Shown: positions 1 to 7,714 of the stretch, in pieces
Layout: every line of letters begins with the position of its first letter
Position numbering within the stretch: position 1 is the first letter of the stretch
From: CAVORB01 sp963736235
GTDB lineage: Bacteria; Pseudomonadota; Gammaproteobacteria; Chromatiales; Chromatiaceae
Length of the DNA stretch: 64,000 nucleotides
NCBI GenBank assembly: GCA_963736235.1
Contig: CAVTOR010000031.1
Span: 682,001-746,000 of the forward strand
Direction of reading: 5' to 3'
Position numbers and translations under genes: made by a program
Notes under the pieces: model-generated
Database searches by the model: none
Seen by the model: only the letters and a program-made list of their open reading frames with translations
What the model was told of the DNA's origin: nothing

Positions 1-324
1 AGTGAGCCTGCCGCGGGTCTCCTTCCCCCTCTGAGGGGGAAGGCTGGGATGGGGGTGGGCACAGGCGGCCTTGAAATGATCGCAGGGTCTCTACCCCCCA
101 CCTGACCTCCCCCCTGGCAGGGGGGAGGGATGGGCGAGTGAGCCTGCCGCGGGTCTCCTTCCCCCTTTGAGGGGGAAGGCCGGGATGGGGGTGGGCACAG
201 GCGGCCTTGAAATGACGCAGGGTCTCGACCCCCCTCCTGACCTCCCCCTGGCAGGGGGGGGAATGGGCGAGTGAGCCTGCCGCGGGACTCCTCCCTCTGA
301 GAGGGGGGAGGAAGAACAGAGGGG
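1..324. repeat. GC-rich palindromic repeat array A
   Basis: No gene is visible here. The stretch is at least two tandem units of roughly 135 bases. Each contains a short palindrome of the form CTTCCCCCTCTGAGGGGGAAG, a spacer with GGGATGGGGGTGGGCAC and GGCGGCCTTGAAATGA, and a second palindrome built on CCTCCCCCCTGGCAGGGGGG. A link segment GAGTGAGCCTGCCGCGGG joins the units. The array runs directly into the 3' end of the DUF559 gene. Such hairpins resemble REP-type intergenic elements. Open frames crossing them are artefacts of base composition. Confidence 0.85.
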
Positions 325-699
325 TCAGCAGTCTTTCCCTTGCTCCCCCGTCAGCTCGTTCCAGATTGCCTGTCTGACGGCGTCGATGTCGTTGAGGACC
401 TCGTTGTTCCAGAAGCGCAGCACCCGATATCCCTGGCGGTTCAGCCAGGCGGTCCTTGCCGCGTCCTGCGCCTGCCGCTCTCCATGCTGGCCGCCGTCGA
501 CCTCGATCACCAGGGCGGCCTCGATGCAGACGAAATCGACGATGAAGCGCCCAAGCGGATGCTGGCGCCGAAACTTGAGCCCCTCGACCTGACGCCGCCG
601 CAGATGCCTCCACAGCAGGCGCTCCGCATCCGTCATCTCCCGGCGCAGATCGCGCACGTTCGCCTTGGTAGATGGCTTGATTCTCGCCAGCCGTTTCAT
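325..699 (-). CDS. DUF559 domain protein (putative endonuclease-like), copy 1
   Basis: A 124-residue protein of the DUF559 family, which belongs to the PD-(D/E)XK-like nucleases related to very-short-patch repair enzymes. The N-terminus is basic, followed by an REMTDAERLLWRHLR helix, then KFRRQHPLGRFIVDFVC and LVIEVDGGQH. The Asp of IVDFVC and the Glu of VIEVDG fit the acidic residues of the nuclease core, and RVLRFWNNEV is the usual closing strand. It is identical to the copy at 4537-4911 except for the last few residues, which run into different repeat flanks. The gene stands alone between arrays of palindromic repeats. The substrate is unknown. Confidence 0.85.
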   Translation of the reverse strand: MKRLARIKPSTKANVRDLRREMTDAERLLWRHLRRRQVEGLKFRRQHPLGRFIVDFVCIEAALVIEVDGGQHGERQAQDAARTAWLNRQGYRVLRFWNNEVLNDIDAVRQAIWNELTGEQGKDC

Positions 700-714
700 G
701 CCCTTTCCCTATGA

Positions 715-985
715 GCTCCTTCCCCCTGTGAGGGGGAAGGTGGGGATGGGGGTTGGCGCAGCCGGCGCTGAAGCGACCGCGGCGCCTCTACCCCCCTCCT
801 GACCTCCCCCCTCGCAGGGGGGAGGGATAAATGAGTGAGCGTACATCGAGACCCCTTCCCCCTGGGAGGGGGGGATGGCCGTGTGAGCTTGTCGCGGTCT
901 CCTTCCCCCTCTGAGGGGGAAGGTCGGGATGGGGGTGGGCACTGGCAGCCGATTGCCCGACATCCCTCGCCCTTCTCCGCCCCTC
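715..985. repeat. GC-rich palindromic repeat array B
   Basis: Three hairpin-forming blocks follow the start of the DUF559 gene: GAGCTCCTTCCCCCTGTGAGG with its complement, the CCTCCCCCCTCGCAGGGGGG block, and CTCCTTCCCCCTCTGAGGGG. They have the same architecture as array A, and the order is repeated at 4927-5190. No protein-coding signal is visible. The hairpins may also terminate or stabilise the flanking transcripts. Confidence 0.8.
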
Positions 986-991
986 CCCGGT

Positions 992-1738
992 CTACTCTTC
1001 AGGGGGGAGCGGAGGCCGAGGCGTCGGCCTCGGGGGCCGCGGCGGGGCCGGATCGACGGACAGCAGCTCGACCTCGTAGATCAGGGCGCTGTTGGGCGGG
1101 ATGCGATCGCGCGGAGAACGCTTGCCATAGCCGAGATCGGGCGGGATGTAGAGCTCCCACTTGGCTCCCTCCTTCATCAGCAGCAGCGCCTCGCGCCAGC
1201 CCTTGATGACCTTCCTCACCTGGAAGGTCGAGGGCTTGCCGCGCTCGTAGGAGCTGTCGAACTCGGTACCGTCGATGAGGGTGCCGCGGTAGTTCACCGT
1301 CACCCGACCGTGACCTCCGGGGTCTTGCCCTCGCCGGCGCTCAGCTCCTTGTACTGCAGCCCGCTGGCCAGGGTCTTGACCCCCTCCTTCTCGGCGTTGG
1401 CGGCGAGGAAGGCGAGCGAGGCCTCCAGGTTCGCCTCGGCCCGCTGCCGCTTTGATCTCGGCGAGCGCCTTCTGCCGGGCGCTCTTGCTGACCTCGGGCT
1501 TGGCGCCCGACAGGGCGTCATCGACGCCTTTGCGCAACGCCTCCCGGCTCAGCTCGAGGTCCTGACGCTTGATGTCCTCCCCAGCTCGTAGCCGAGGCTG
1601 TAGAGGATCTTTTCATTGTCGGACATGGGCTCGGCGGCCTGCTCCGCGCGGAGCGCTTCCGGTCGTCGCATCGACCGGCTGGTCCGCCAGCGCGACGCCG
1701 TTCAGAATCCCAAGCGTCGCTAAGGAGACGCTGATCAT
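992..1738 (-). CDS. FKBP-type peptidyl-prolyl isomerase, paralogue 1 (frameshifted)
   Basis: Periplasmic FkpA/Mip-like prolyl isomerase. The body is nearly identical to the intact gene at 5203-5961, but four single-base indels (near 1313, 1450, 1575 and 1648) break the frame. I place the start at the ATG at 1738 because that frame opens with the signal peptide MISVSLATLGILNGVALA followed by DQPVDATTG. This signal peptide is homologous to, but clearly different from, that of the downstream copy (ending GVTLADEPVDATTG). The gene is therefore a separate paralogue with its own 5' end, not a truncated fragment. The indels could be real decay. With almost no substitutions alongside, consensus error in an unpolished repeat copy is more likely. 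Confidence 0.75.
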
Positions 1739-1938
1739 TGGCCATCCTGGCCAAAATCAGCACGCCACCCAAGAAGCGTGGTTCTTGGATGGCTTCATTT
1801 TCAAACGCTTACGCGCTTGAAAATGGCGTCACATCCCTGTGCCGCGGGAGGCGCTGAATTGATCAGCGTTTTCCTAAGGCGATCATCGATGTCTTCAGTA
1901 TCATTCCTTATCTCCTGCTCTTCTCTGCGGTCCTGAAA

Positions 1939-2286
1939 ATGTGCTTCAAAATCAACGGACGCCACCGCTTGCCCCTGACGGTTGACCGCCCTGTGCGCGA
2001 CTGCCGCGCCGCGACCGGAGACCAGACCATAGGCTCCTTCAAGGGCCTGTGGCAGGTGGCGCACTTCCACAATACCCGCGACGCAAAACCAGTCTGCGAG
2101 GACCTTGGCATCAATGACGCCACAGTCGACGTCGCCCGCGCCAACGACCGCCGGCCCGAGCCAGAAGTTGCCGCCAACCTGAACACGGACGAGCTCGGTG
2201 ACCTTGGACTGACCACAGAGCAAGAGCTCGCACCGGTCGCCTTCATGATGTCCATGATCGACGGCTACCCGGCGAAACAGCCCTGA
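1939..2286 (+). pseudogene. C-terminal relic of a di-haem cytochrome c peroxidase/MauG-family protein
   Basis: The frame from about 1939 carries GLWQVAHFHNTRDAKPVC, then PEPEVAANLNTDELGDLGLT and EQELAPVAFMMSMIDGY. These match the usual C-terminal end of bacterial di-haem cytochrome c peroxidases, where a YFHNG or FYNTRD segment is followed by EVAxNxNTxELGxLGLT and VAFLxTLxDGY. There is no CxxCH haem site and no N-terminal domain, so about two thirds of the gene is missing. The region upstream (1865-1938) has no recognisable peroxidase sequence. The antisense frame at 1801-2223 has no recognisable motifs. I read this as a decayed remnant left between the two arms of the duplication. Confidence 0.6.
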
Positions 2287-2405
2287 ACAGGTATGGAGAG
2301 GAATGGGGAGGACCGAGCCCCAGATCCTCGGCTATGATGACCGATCAATCAGCAAATCAACGCGAGCGCCTGGTCCGAGGCGCTCAAATTGACGGGAGTA
2401 AGCTT

Positions 2406-2858
2406 ATGCATACGCGCAAGTTGTTGGCGTCGATGGCGCTCATCGCCACGACATCGGCTGGTGCCGCTGGTCCCGGCTTCGGCGCCGGCGGGCCAGGGTA
2501 CGGACCCGGTTTCCCGGGATACGGCGTCGGCGGGCCCGGTTATGGACCTGGTTATCCCGGCTACGGCGTCGGTGGGCCCGGTTACGGACCTGGTTATCCC
2601 GGCTACGGAGTCGGTGGGCCAGGGTACGGACCGGGCTACCCGGGCTATGGCAAGAGCGGACCTGGATACGGTCCGGGCAAGCAAAGCCCAGGTTTCGCTC
2701 GCGGCAATCGGGGCGAGGGAAGGGGACGACCGGACGACTACGCGGGCGGCGGTTCCGGCAAGGGAGACCGAGGTCAGCATAAGGGATATGGACGAGGCCC
2801 TGACGGCCACGGGACGGGCCCCCGCGGCGGGCCGAGGAACCCCAACATCAGCCGCTGA
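2406..2858 (+). CDS. Secreted Gly/Pro/Tyr-rich tandem-repeat protein
   Basis: A 150-residue protein. I choose the ATG at 2406 because it gives a clean signal peptide (MHTRKLLASMALIATTSAGA, cleaved near AGAAG) with a GGGAG ribosome site just upstream. The longer frame from 2334 would bury that signal. The mature part has about four tandem copies of a 17-residue unit of the type GVGGPGYGPGYPGY, then a hydrophilic Gly/Arg/Asp/His-rich tail ending GPRNPNISR. The repeats are also near-identical at DNA level, which suggests slippage or recent expansion. Function is unknown. It is probably a low-complexity, intrinsically disordered extracytoplasmic protein. There is no operon partner. Confidence 0.65.
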   Translation: MHTRKLLASMALIATTSAGAAGPGFGAGGPGYGPGFPGYGVGGPGYGPGYPGYGVGGPGYGPGYPGYGVGGPGYGPGYPGYGKSGPGYGPGKQSPGFARGNRGEGRGRPDDYAGGGSGKGDRGQHKGYGRGPDGHGTGPRGGPRNPNISR

Positions 2859-3014
2859 TCACAGGCGAGGCCAGTTGCATACGGCGCCTGTCAAGGCCGC
2901 CTCGCCCACACAACGCCTAATCGGCACCGACCGCAACGGCCGGTGCCCTTGGTTCCTCCTCGCGAGGCCGCCGAACCTGCCTGGCGGGGCGCGGGTTCGG
3001 CCCCAGTCTCCCTT

Positions 3015-3555
3015 TCAGTCGTCGAGAATCAGGCCGCCGATCGGCACCTCTGACGGGGGCGTGCCGAAGGGCATGTGGCCGCGGACCCGAGCGACATTGA
3101 GGAACGGCCACTGGTCCCCGGCGGGGTTCTTGGTCACCGGGTCCGTCGTGTCGCCCAGGTCGTAGACCAAGTCCATCTCAAGCACCGCTGTCGCTCGACG
3201 CCCCGGGGGTGGTGGCAGTTCTGGCAGGCGAGCGGCTCGTAGTCGGCCGTGTTCAGGTCGTAGACGTCGATCAACGAATTCCCGAAACCGCCGTTGCCCT
3301 CCAACTGCCCCCCGGATATCCCAGAATGCGCTATAGAAACGCTGTTTCCCGACCCCGGTCGCATGCAGGCTGGTCTCAAGGCGGTCCATGATCTTTTTCA
3401 GATGCTTCGGCGGCACCCTGCCCACCTCCACCCCCAGGGCCGCTGCCCGCCCCCGGACCGGTTCTCCTGCCGCGTCCCATTGAAGGCCAATACCTGTCTT
3501 GTACGGGGGTTTGAGGCGACCGCGGGCGCCGCGCGGATTTTTCGGAACGAGTCAC
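3015..3555 (-). pseudogene. Frameshifted haem c-type protein with one CxxCH
   Basis: Reading across two frames on the minus strand gives a coherent protein. It runs TGIGLQWDAAGEPV, VPPKHLKKIMDRLE, RFYSAFWDIRG, then after a frame change QLEGNGGFGNSLIDVYDLNT and ADYEPLACQNCHHPRG, which contains a CQNCH haem site, and after a second change VLEMDLVYDLGDTTDPVTK to VPIGGLILDD before the stop at 3015. The frame changes fall near 3310 and 3195. An in-frame stop near 3555 closes it upstream, and no signal peptide is seen. I do not recognise the family. It is either a decayed cytochrome-like gene or another victim of the indel errors seen across this window. Confidence 0.5.
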
Positions 3556-3648
3556 AGTCCGGCGCGGCCATAGCACGTATGGTTAGCTCAACTCAATTCC
3601 AACCAGTCACGGCCCCCGGGGCCTGCCTAGAACAGGAGAACGACGCGA

Positions 3649-3972
3649 ATGAACATCAACTGGACCTGCTCGAGCCACCCCGCAACCGTCGTCGGCACGG
3701 CTCCGGACGGCGGATTCGTCATCCATGCGTCCCACCACCCCCTAGGGGTACAGGGCGCCTTGGACAGCGCCCGACGCGCGGGCGTCACCGGGCACGAGCG
3801 CGACGGCGAGATCTACTTCCCGCTACCCTGGATTCGCTCGGAGCTGGCCCGCATGCTCAAGCAGGACAGCAACGGCTTCACCAACCTTTGTCTGGCAAGC
3901 ATCCGCTCGGCGCTCGACATTACGCTGCCCTCGCTCCAGAACCACACCAAGACCGACCGTTACCACAGCTAA
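3649..3972 (+). CDS. Hypothetical protein
   Basis: A 107-residue frame starting at an ATG preceded by AGGAG at a normal distance (around 3633). It begins MNINWTCSSHPATVVGTAPD and ends KTDRYHS. There is no signal peptide, membrane segment or motif I recognise. The composition is balanced and codon use resembles that of the neighbouring genes, which favours a real gene. Downstream lies 300 bases without a defensible gene. Confidence 0.5.
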   Translation: MNINWTCSSHPATVVGTAPDGGFVIHASHHPLGVQGALDSARRAGVTGHERDGEIYFPLPWIRSELARMLKQDSNGFTNLCLASIRSALDITLPSLQNHTKTDRYHS

Positions 3973-4284
3973 CCGCACCGACCGGGCGGGGACTCCGCCC
4001 GGTCCCCCCCTGACACGACACAAGCGCGGCCCAACGCTCTCGGCGGCCCAACACCGCTCGCTCGGCCGGCGAGGCCACCCCCCAATCCAACGCCTTCCAT
4101 CTCTTGACTCGATCCGCGGATCTCTGGCGGTCGATCGGAGCTAACGAAGACCTTTATCTGCGATTGATCAATTCCATTGACCACGCGCCAATGCCCGGCT
4201 TGGGAGGGCCCGTTTGCCCGGACGCCGCGCGTTTACTGAGATCTCACGAGATCATGAAGAATCGTCAATCGTGGAAGCACTCTC
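3973..4284. other. Stretch without a supported gene
   Basis: Only short, weakly coding frames cross this stretch, including a 64-codon one at 4104-4298 that ends inside the palindromic repeat. I see no RNA gene or terminator. It separates the small hypothetical gene from repeat array C. Confidence 0.6.
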
Positions 4285-4536
4285 AGGGCGTCGGGTAGGG
4301 GTGGGCACCGGCGGCCTTGAAATGATCGCAGGGTCTCTACCCCCCACCTGACCTCCCCCCTGGCAGGGGGGAGGGAGGGGTGGCGGGTGTGAGCCATGCG
4401 GCAGGGATTACTCCACTTCCCCCTTTGAGGGGGAAGGCCGGGATGGGGGTGGGCACAGGCGGCCTTGAAACGATCGCAGGGTCTCTACCCCCCTCCTGAC
4501 CTCCCCCCTGGCAGGGGGGAGGAAGAACAGTGGGTG
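4285..4536. repeat. GC-rich palindromic repeat array C
   Basis: Two units of the same kind as array A: GGTGGGCACCGGCGGCCTTG, the CCTCCCCCCTGGCAGGGGGG palindrome, a link, then CTTCCCCCTTTGAGGGGGAAG and a second CCTCCCCCCTGGCAGGGGGG. They lead into the second DUF559 gene. Identity with array A is patchy, so the boundary of the long duplication lies inside this repetitive DNA. Confidence 0.8.
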
Positions 4537-4911
4537 TCAGCGGTCTCCGCCTTGATCCTTTTTCAGCTCGCTCCAGATCGCCTGTCTGACGGCGTCGATG
4601 TCGTTGAGGACCTCGTTGTTCCAGAAGCGCAGCACCCGATATCCCTGGCGGTTCAGCCAGGCGGTCCTTGCCGCGTCCTGCGCCTGCCGCTCTCCATGCT
4701 GGCCGCCGTCGACCTCGATCACCAGGGCGGCCTCGATGCAGACGAAATCGACGATGAAGCGCCCAAGCGGATGCTGGCGCCGAAACTTGAGCCCCTCGAC
4801 CTGACGCCGCCGCAGATGCCTCCAGAGCAGGCGCTCCGCATCCGTCATCTCCCGGCGGAGATCGCGCACGTTCGCCTTGGTAGATGGCTTGATTCTCGCC
4901 AGCCGTTTCAT
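4537..4911 (-). CDS. DUF559 domain protein (putative endonuclease-like), copy 2
   Basis: Second copy of the 124-residue DUF559 protein, with the same REMTDAERLLWRHLR, FIVDFVC, LVIEVDGGQH and RFWNNEV motifs. It differs from copy 1 only at the C-terminus (WSELKKDQGGDR in place of WNELTGEQGKDC) and by a couple of silent or near-silent changes. That pattern says recent duplication or gene conversion, with the 3' tail contributed by the adjacent repeat. It sits between repeat arrays C and D. Family knowledge suggests a nuclease fold. A function in DNA repair or in mobility of the repeat-flanked unit is only inference. Confidence 0.85.
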   Translation of the reverse strand: MKRLARIKPSTKANVRDLRREMTDAERLLWRHLRRRQVEGLKFRRQHPLGRFIVDFVCIEAALVIEVDGGQHGERQAQDAARTAWLNRQGYRVLRFWNNEVLNDIDAVRQAIWSELKKDQGGDR

Positions 4912-4926
4912 GCCCTTTCCCTATGA

Positions 4927-5190
4927 GCTCCTTCCCCCTGTGAGGGGGAAGGTGGGGATGGGGGTTGGCACAGGCGGCCTTGAAATGATCACAGGGTCTA
5001 TACCCCCCTCCTGACCTCCCCCCTGGCAGGGGGGAGGGATAAAGGAGTGAGCGTACATCGAGACCCCTTCCCCCTGGGAGGGGGGATGGCCGTGTGAGCT
5101 TGTCGCGGTCTCCTTCCCCCTCTGAGGGGGAAGGTCGGGATGGGGGTGGGCACTGGCAGCCGATTGCCCGACATCCCTCGCCCTTCTCCG
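4927..5190. repeat. GC-rich palindromic repeat array D
   Basis: Same succession of hairpin blocks as array B. It lies between the 5' side of the DUF559 gene and the 3' end of the intact FKBP gene, so the hairpin closest to 5203 could double as the FKBP terminator. No gene is seen. Confidence 0.8.
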
Positions 5191-5202
5191 CCCCTCCCCG
5201 GT

Positions 5203-5961
5203 CTACTCTTCAGGGGGGAGCGGAGGCCGAGGCGTCGGCCTCGGGGGCCGCGGCGGGGCCGGATCGACGGACAGCAGCTCGACCTCGTAGATCAGGGCGC
5301 TGTTGGGCGGGATGCGATCGCGCGGAGAACGCTTGCCATAGCCGAGATCGGGCGGGATGTAGAGCTCCCACTTGGCTCCCTCCTTCATCAGCAGCAGCGC
5401 CTCGCGCCAGCCCTTGATGACCTTCCTCACCTGGAAGGTCGAGGGCTTGCCGCGCTCGTAGGAGCTGTCGAACTCGGTACCGTCGATGAGGGTGCCGCGG
5501 TAGTTCACCGTCACCCGACCGTTGACCTCCGGGGTCTTGCCCTCGCCGGCGCTCAGCTCCTTGTACTGCAGCCCGCTGGCCAGGGTCTTGACCCCCTCCT
5601 TCTCGGCGTTGGCGGCGAGGAAGGCGAGCGAGGCCTCCAGGTTCGCCTCGGCCCGCTGCCGCTTGATCTCGGCGAGCGCCTTCTGCCGGGCGCTCTTGCT
5701 GACCTCGGGCTTGGCGCCCGACAGGGCGTCATCGACGCCTTTGCGCAACGCCTCCCGGCTCAGCTCGAGGTCCTGACGCTTGATGTCCTGCCCCAGCTCG
5801 TAGCCGAGGCTGTAGAGGATCTTTTCATTGTCGGACATGGGCTCGGCGGCCTGCTCCGCGGGAGCGCTTCCGGTCGTCGCATCGACCGGCTCATCCGCCA
5901 GCGTGACGCCTTGCACCAACCCCAGCAGCGTTGGCGCTATGATCCAGTTTTTCACGTTCAT
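5203..5961 (-). CDS. FKBP-type peptidyl-prolyl cis-trans isomerase (FkpA/Mip-like), paralogue 2
   Basis: A 252-residue periplasmic prolyl isomerase. Residues 1-22 form a Sec signal peptide (MNVKNWIIAPTLLGLVQG, cleaved near TLADEP). Residues 40-130 are the helical dimerisation domain (SDNEKILYSLGYELGQDIK onward). Residues 145-235 are the FKBP catalytic domain with VTVNYRGTLIDGTEFDSS, KVIKGWREALLLMKEGAKW, YIPPDLGYGKR and IPPNSALIYEVELL. A Pro-rich tail (PAPPRPPRPTPRPPLPPEE) ends the protein. Length and domain order are typical of FkpA/Mip proteins, which assist folding of envelope proteins. It appears to be monocistronic. The body is duplicated at 992-1738. Confidence 0.92.
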   Translation of the reverse strand: MNVKNWIIAPTLLGLVQGVTLADEPVDATTGSAPAEQAAEPMSDNEKILYSLGYELGQDIKRQDLELSREALRKGVDDALSGAKPEVSKSARQKALAEIKRQRAEANLEASLAFLAANAEKEGVKTLASGLQYKELSAGEGKTPEVNGRVTVNYRGTLIDGTEFDSSYERGKPSTFQVRKVIKGWREALLLMKEGAKWELYIPPDLGYGKRSPRDRIPPNSALIYEVELLSVDPAPPRPPRPTPRPPLPPEE

Positions 5962-6337
5962 TCCCTTCCCCTGTTCGTAATCAAGGTCCGAAAGTTTGGT
6001 TCGATTGCATGCAACCGGCGGGTCCCGCGACGGGGGATCCCGGCGTCGGGCACAAACCGGGCCAGCCCGGGCTGAGGCCCCCTGACCAGCGAACCGGCCT
6101 CGCGGCGATGCTGGCGGGAGTCGACCGAATCAGCCGGAGGATGATAGCAAAACCCGAACGCAACACCGATTGTCGTCAAAAAGGTAGGAGTATCGGTGGA
6201 ATCGGCGTCGACAAGGGAGGTTCTGGTCGCGGATCGAGGGTAAGTTCGGGAGATCGGACTCGGACAACCGTCAGAGGGGACCGGGCGCGCAGGGCATCGA
6301 TCCCAAGCAAGCGCGATTTTGGTTCTGGTAGGGCTTA

Positions 6338-6376
6338 CGAAAAAGAAAAGCCGCGGGGTTGGAAGGTCCCCGCGGC
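6338..6376 (-). terminator. Rho-independent terminator of the small secreted protein gene
   Basis: On the minus strand, a 9-bp perfect stem (GCCGCGGGG at 6350-6358 pairing with CCCCGCGGC at 6368-6376) is followed by TTTTCTTTTT (6340-6349). It lies about 55 bases past the stop of the gene at 6430-6702 and is oriented correctly for it. Confidence 0.8.
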
Positions 6377-6429
6377 GGCGCCGGGCTAGCGGACTACGGC
6401 GCGCAACGCTACCCGGCGATCTGCGGCAC

Positions 6430-6702
6430 TCACCACCCCGACTGACTGCTCTGACTGCCCGGAGTGTCGCCGACGGCGGCATCGGCGGGATCCATCGGAC
6501 TCACGTCTTCCGCCGTATTGGTGGTCATCGACTGCTGGCCCGAGGTATCCATATCGAGGCCGTCGATTGCGGTCTCGTGCATGCCCATCGAATCCTCGAC
6601 TTCATCGGGGCACGACGGAGAAATGCAATTGTGGTGCGCCGCGACCGGCATCGAAAATGCCGCGCCCAACGCCGTGATTACAGCGAGATATCTCGCTTTC
6701 AT
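6430..6702 (-). CDS. Small secreted hypothetical protein
   Basis: A 90-residue protein starting at the ATG at 6702, behind a good GAGGAG ribosome site. The longer frame to 6840 has no support. A signal peptide (MKARYLAVITALGAAFSMPV, cleaved after VAA) is followed by HHNCISPSCPDEVEDSMGM, with two cysteines, and an acidic Met/Ser/Asp-rich tail ending SSQSGW. The His-His start of the mature chain and the Met/Asp content might bind metal, but this is inference. A clear terminator follows. I do not recognise the family. Confidence 0.6.
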   Translation of the reverse strand: MKARYLAVITALGAAFSMPVAAHHNCISPSCPDEVEDSMGMHETAIDGLDMDTSGQQSMTTNTAEDVSPMDPADAAVGDTPGSQSSQSGW

Positions 6703-6923
6703 GAGTGTTCTCCTCTTTCGGTACCGAGGTGTGCGCCAGGCCCGGGACGGCTCCGCTCCGGAACAGCCGCCGTCGCGTTTGGCCTGCCGCCCGGAAGATG
6801 CTAGTTCCGCGCAGCGGCACCTGTCATTGAAGAACGTCATTCGGACACGGGCGTTCCCGTGACCTCAATCAAAAGCCCGGACCCAGCGGCCCGGACCTCC
6901 GATGCAGGGACGCGCGACGACGC

Positions 6924-7714
6924 CTACCGCAGCCGGTCCAGCCGCAGCCGCTGGCGCTCGTCGAACAGCCGGCGTGAGCCGATCCACAACGCGGCGGTGC
7001 TGCCGAGGCCGGTGCCGGCGGAGATCAAGAACATGATCATGAGCTGGTACTTGGCGGCCTCCAGGGGGGGCTGCCGGCTAGGATCTGACCGGTCATCATG
7101 CCCGGCAGACTGACCAACCCAGCGGCCGCCATGGCGTTGACGATGGGGATGAGCCCCGCGCGCAGCGAATCGCGACGGATGTCGGCGATGGCGGTATCCC
7201 AGTCCGCCCCGAGCAGGAGCCGCGCCTCGACACGGCCGCGGGCCTCCGCCGCATGGCGGGTGAGATTGTCCAGCGCGATGGCGATGCCGCTCATGGTGTT
7301 GCCGAGCAGCATGCCGAGCAGCGGGATCAGGTACTGGGGCTGGTACCAGGGCTCGACCCCGATGATCACGGTGAGCGCCAGCAACAGGACGCTGAAGGAG
7401 GACACGAACATGGAGACGGTGCCGATGCCCATGCCCCACCAGCCCGCGTACCGCCGCGTCTGCCGCGACATGACCTCCCACCCCGCCACCAGCAGCATGA
7501 TCAGGGCCAGTGACAAGATCAACGGCAGACTGGTCTGGGCGAACAGGGCCTCGAGCACGAAGCCGATCAGCATCAGCTGCACGGCGCTGCGGGCGGCGGC
7601 GATCAGCACCCGCCGCTCGACCCCGAGGCGCAGCCGCCAGGACAGGAAGGCGAGCAGCAGGACCAGACTTGCGGACAGGGCCAGGTCCAGGGGGCTGAGC
7701 TGGATGAGGCTCAC
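6924..7714 (-). CDS. fetB: FetB-type ABC transporter permease (one frameshift)
   Basis: Membrane permease of the FetB/YbbM family, linked in E. coli to iron export and peroxide resistance. The first 210 residues are in one frame, start at a GTG at 7714 and contain several membrane segments (LALSASLVLLLAFLSWRL, LPLILSLALIMLLVAGWEV, FVSSFSVLLLALTVIIGV). The family signature LGNTMSGIAIALDNL and SLPGMMTGQILAGSPP follow. The frame then breaks in a run of seven G near 7063-7069 and resumes as EAAKYQLMIMFLISAGTGLG to the end at 6924. Total length of about 262 residues is normal for the family. The start overlaps the stop of the ATPase gene by GTGA, so the two form one transporter. Confidence 0.88.

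Larger units (their letters stand above)
300..1680. repeat. 1.4 kb direct repeat, copy 1 (DUF559 + FKBP body)
   Basis: This segment is nearly identical to 4512-5890, in the same orientation, about 4.21 kb downstream. It covers the DUF559 gene, the palindromic repeats after it and most of an FKBP gene. Compared with copy 2 I see only a few substitutions but four single-base indels inside the FKBP part, near 1313, 1450, 1575 and 1648. Identity stops near 1680, inside the codons just after the FKBP signal peptide. At the other end it stops in the palindromic repeats, where the last codons of DUF559 also differ. Confidence 0.85.
4512..5890. repeat. 1.4 kb direct repeat, copy 2 (DUF559 + FKBP body)
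   Basis: Partner of 300-1680, in direct orientation. In this copy the FKBP reading frame is intact. The right edge lies near the codons for PVDATTG, just downstream of the signal peptide codons, where the two copies diverge abruptly. The left edge lies in the palindromic repeat. Confidence 0.85.

Noticed and set aside
1801..2223. 140-codon minus-strand frame opposite the peroxidase relic
   Set aside because: The opposite strand shows clear family blocks of di-haem peroxidases, while this frame shows none.
4104..4298. 64-codon plus-strand frame before repeat array C
   Set aside because: No ribosome site or conserved pattern, and its end lies in the palindromic repeat, so it is composition-driven.
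1..5190. CRISPR array suggested by the regularly spaced palindromes
   Set aside because: Units are about 135 bases, few, and degenerate, spacers are repeated and not unique, and no cas genes are present.
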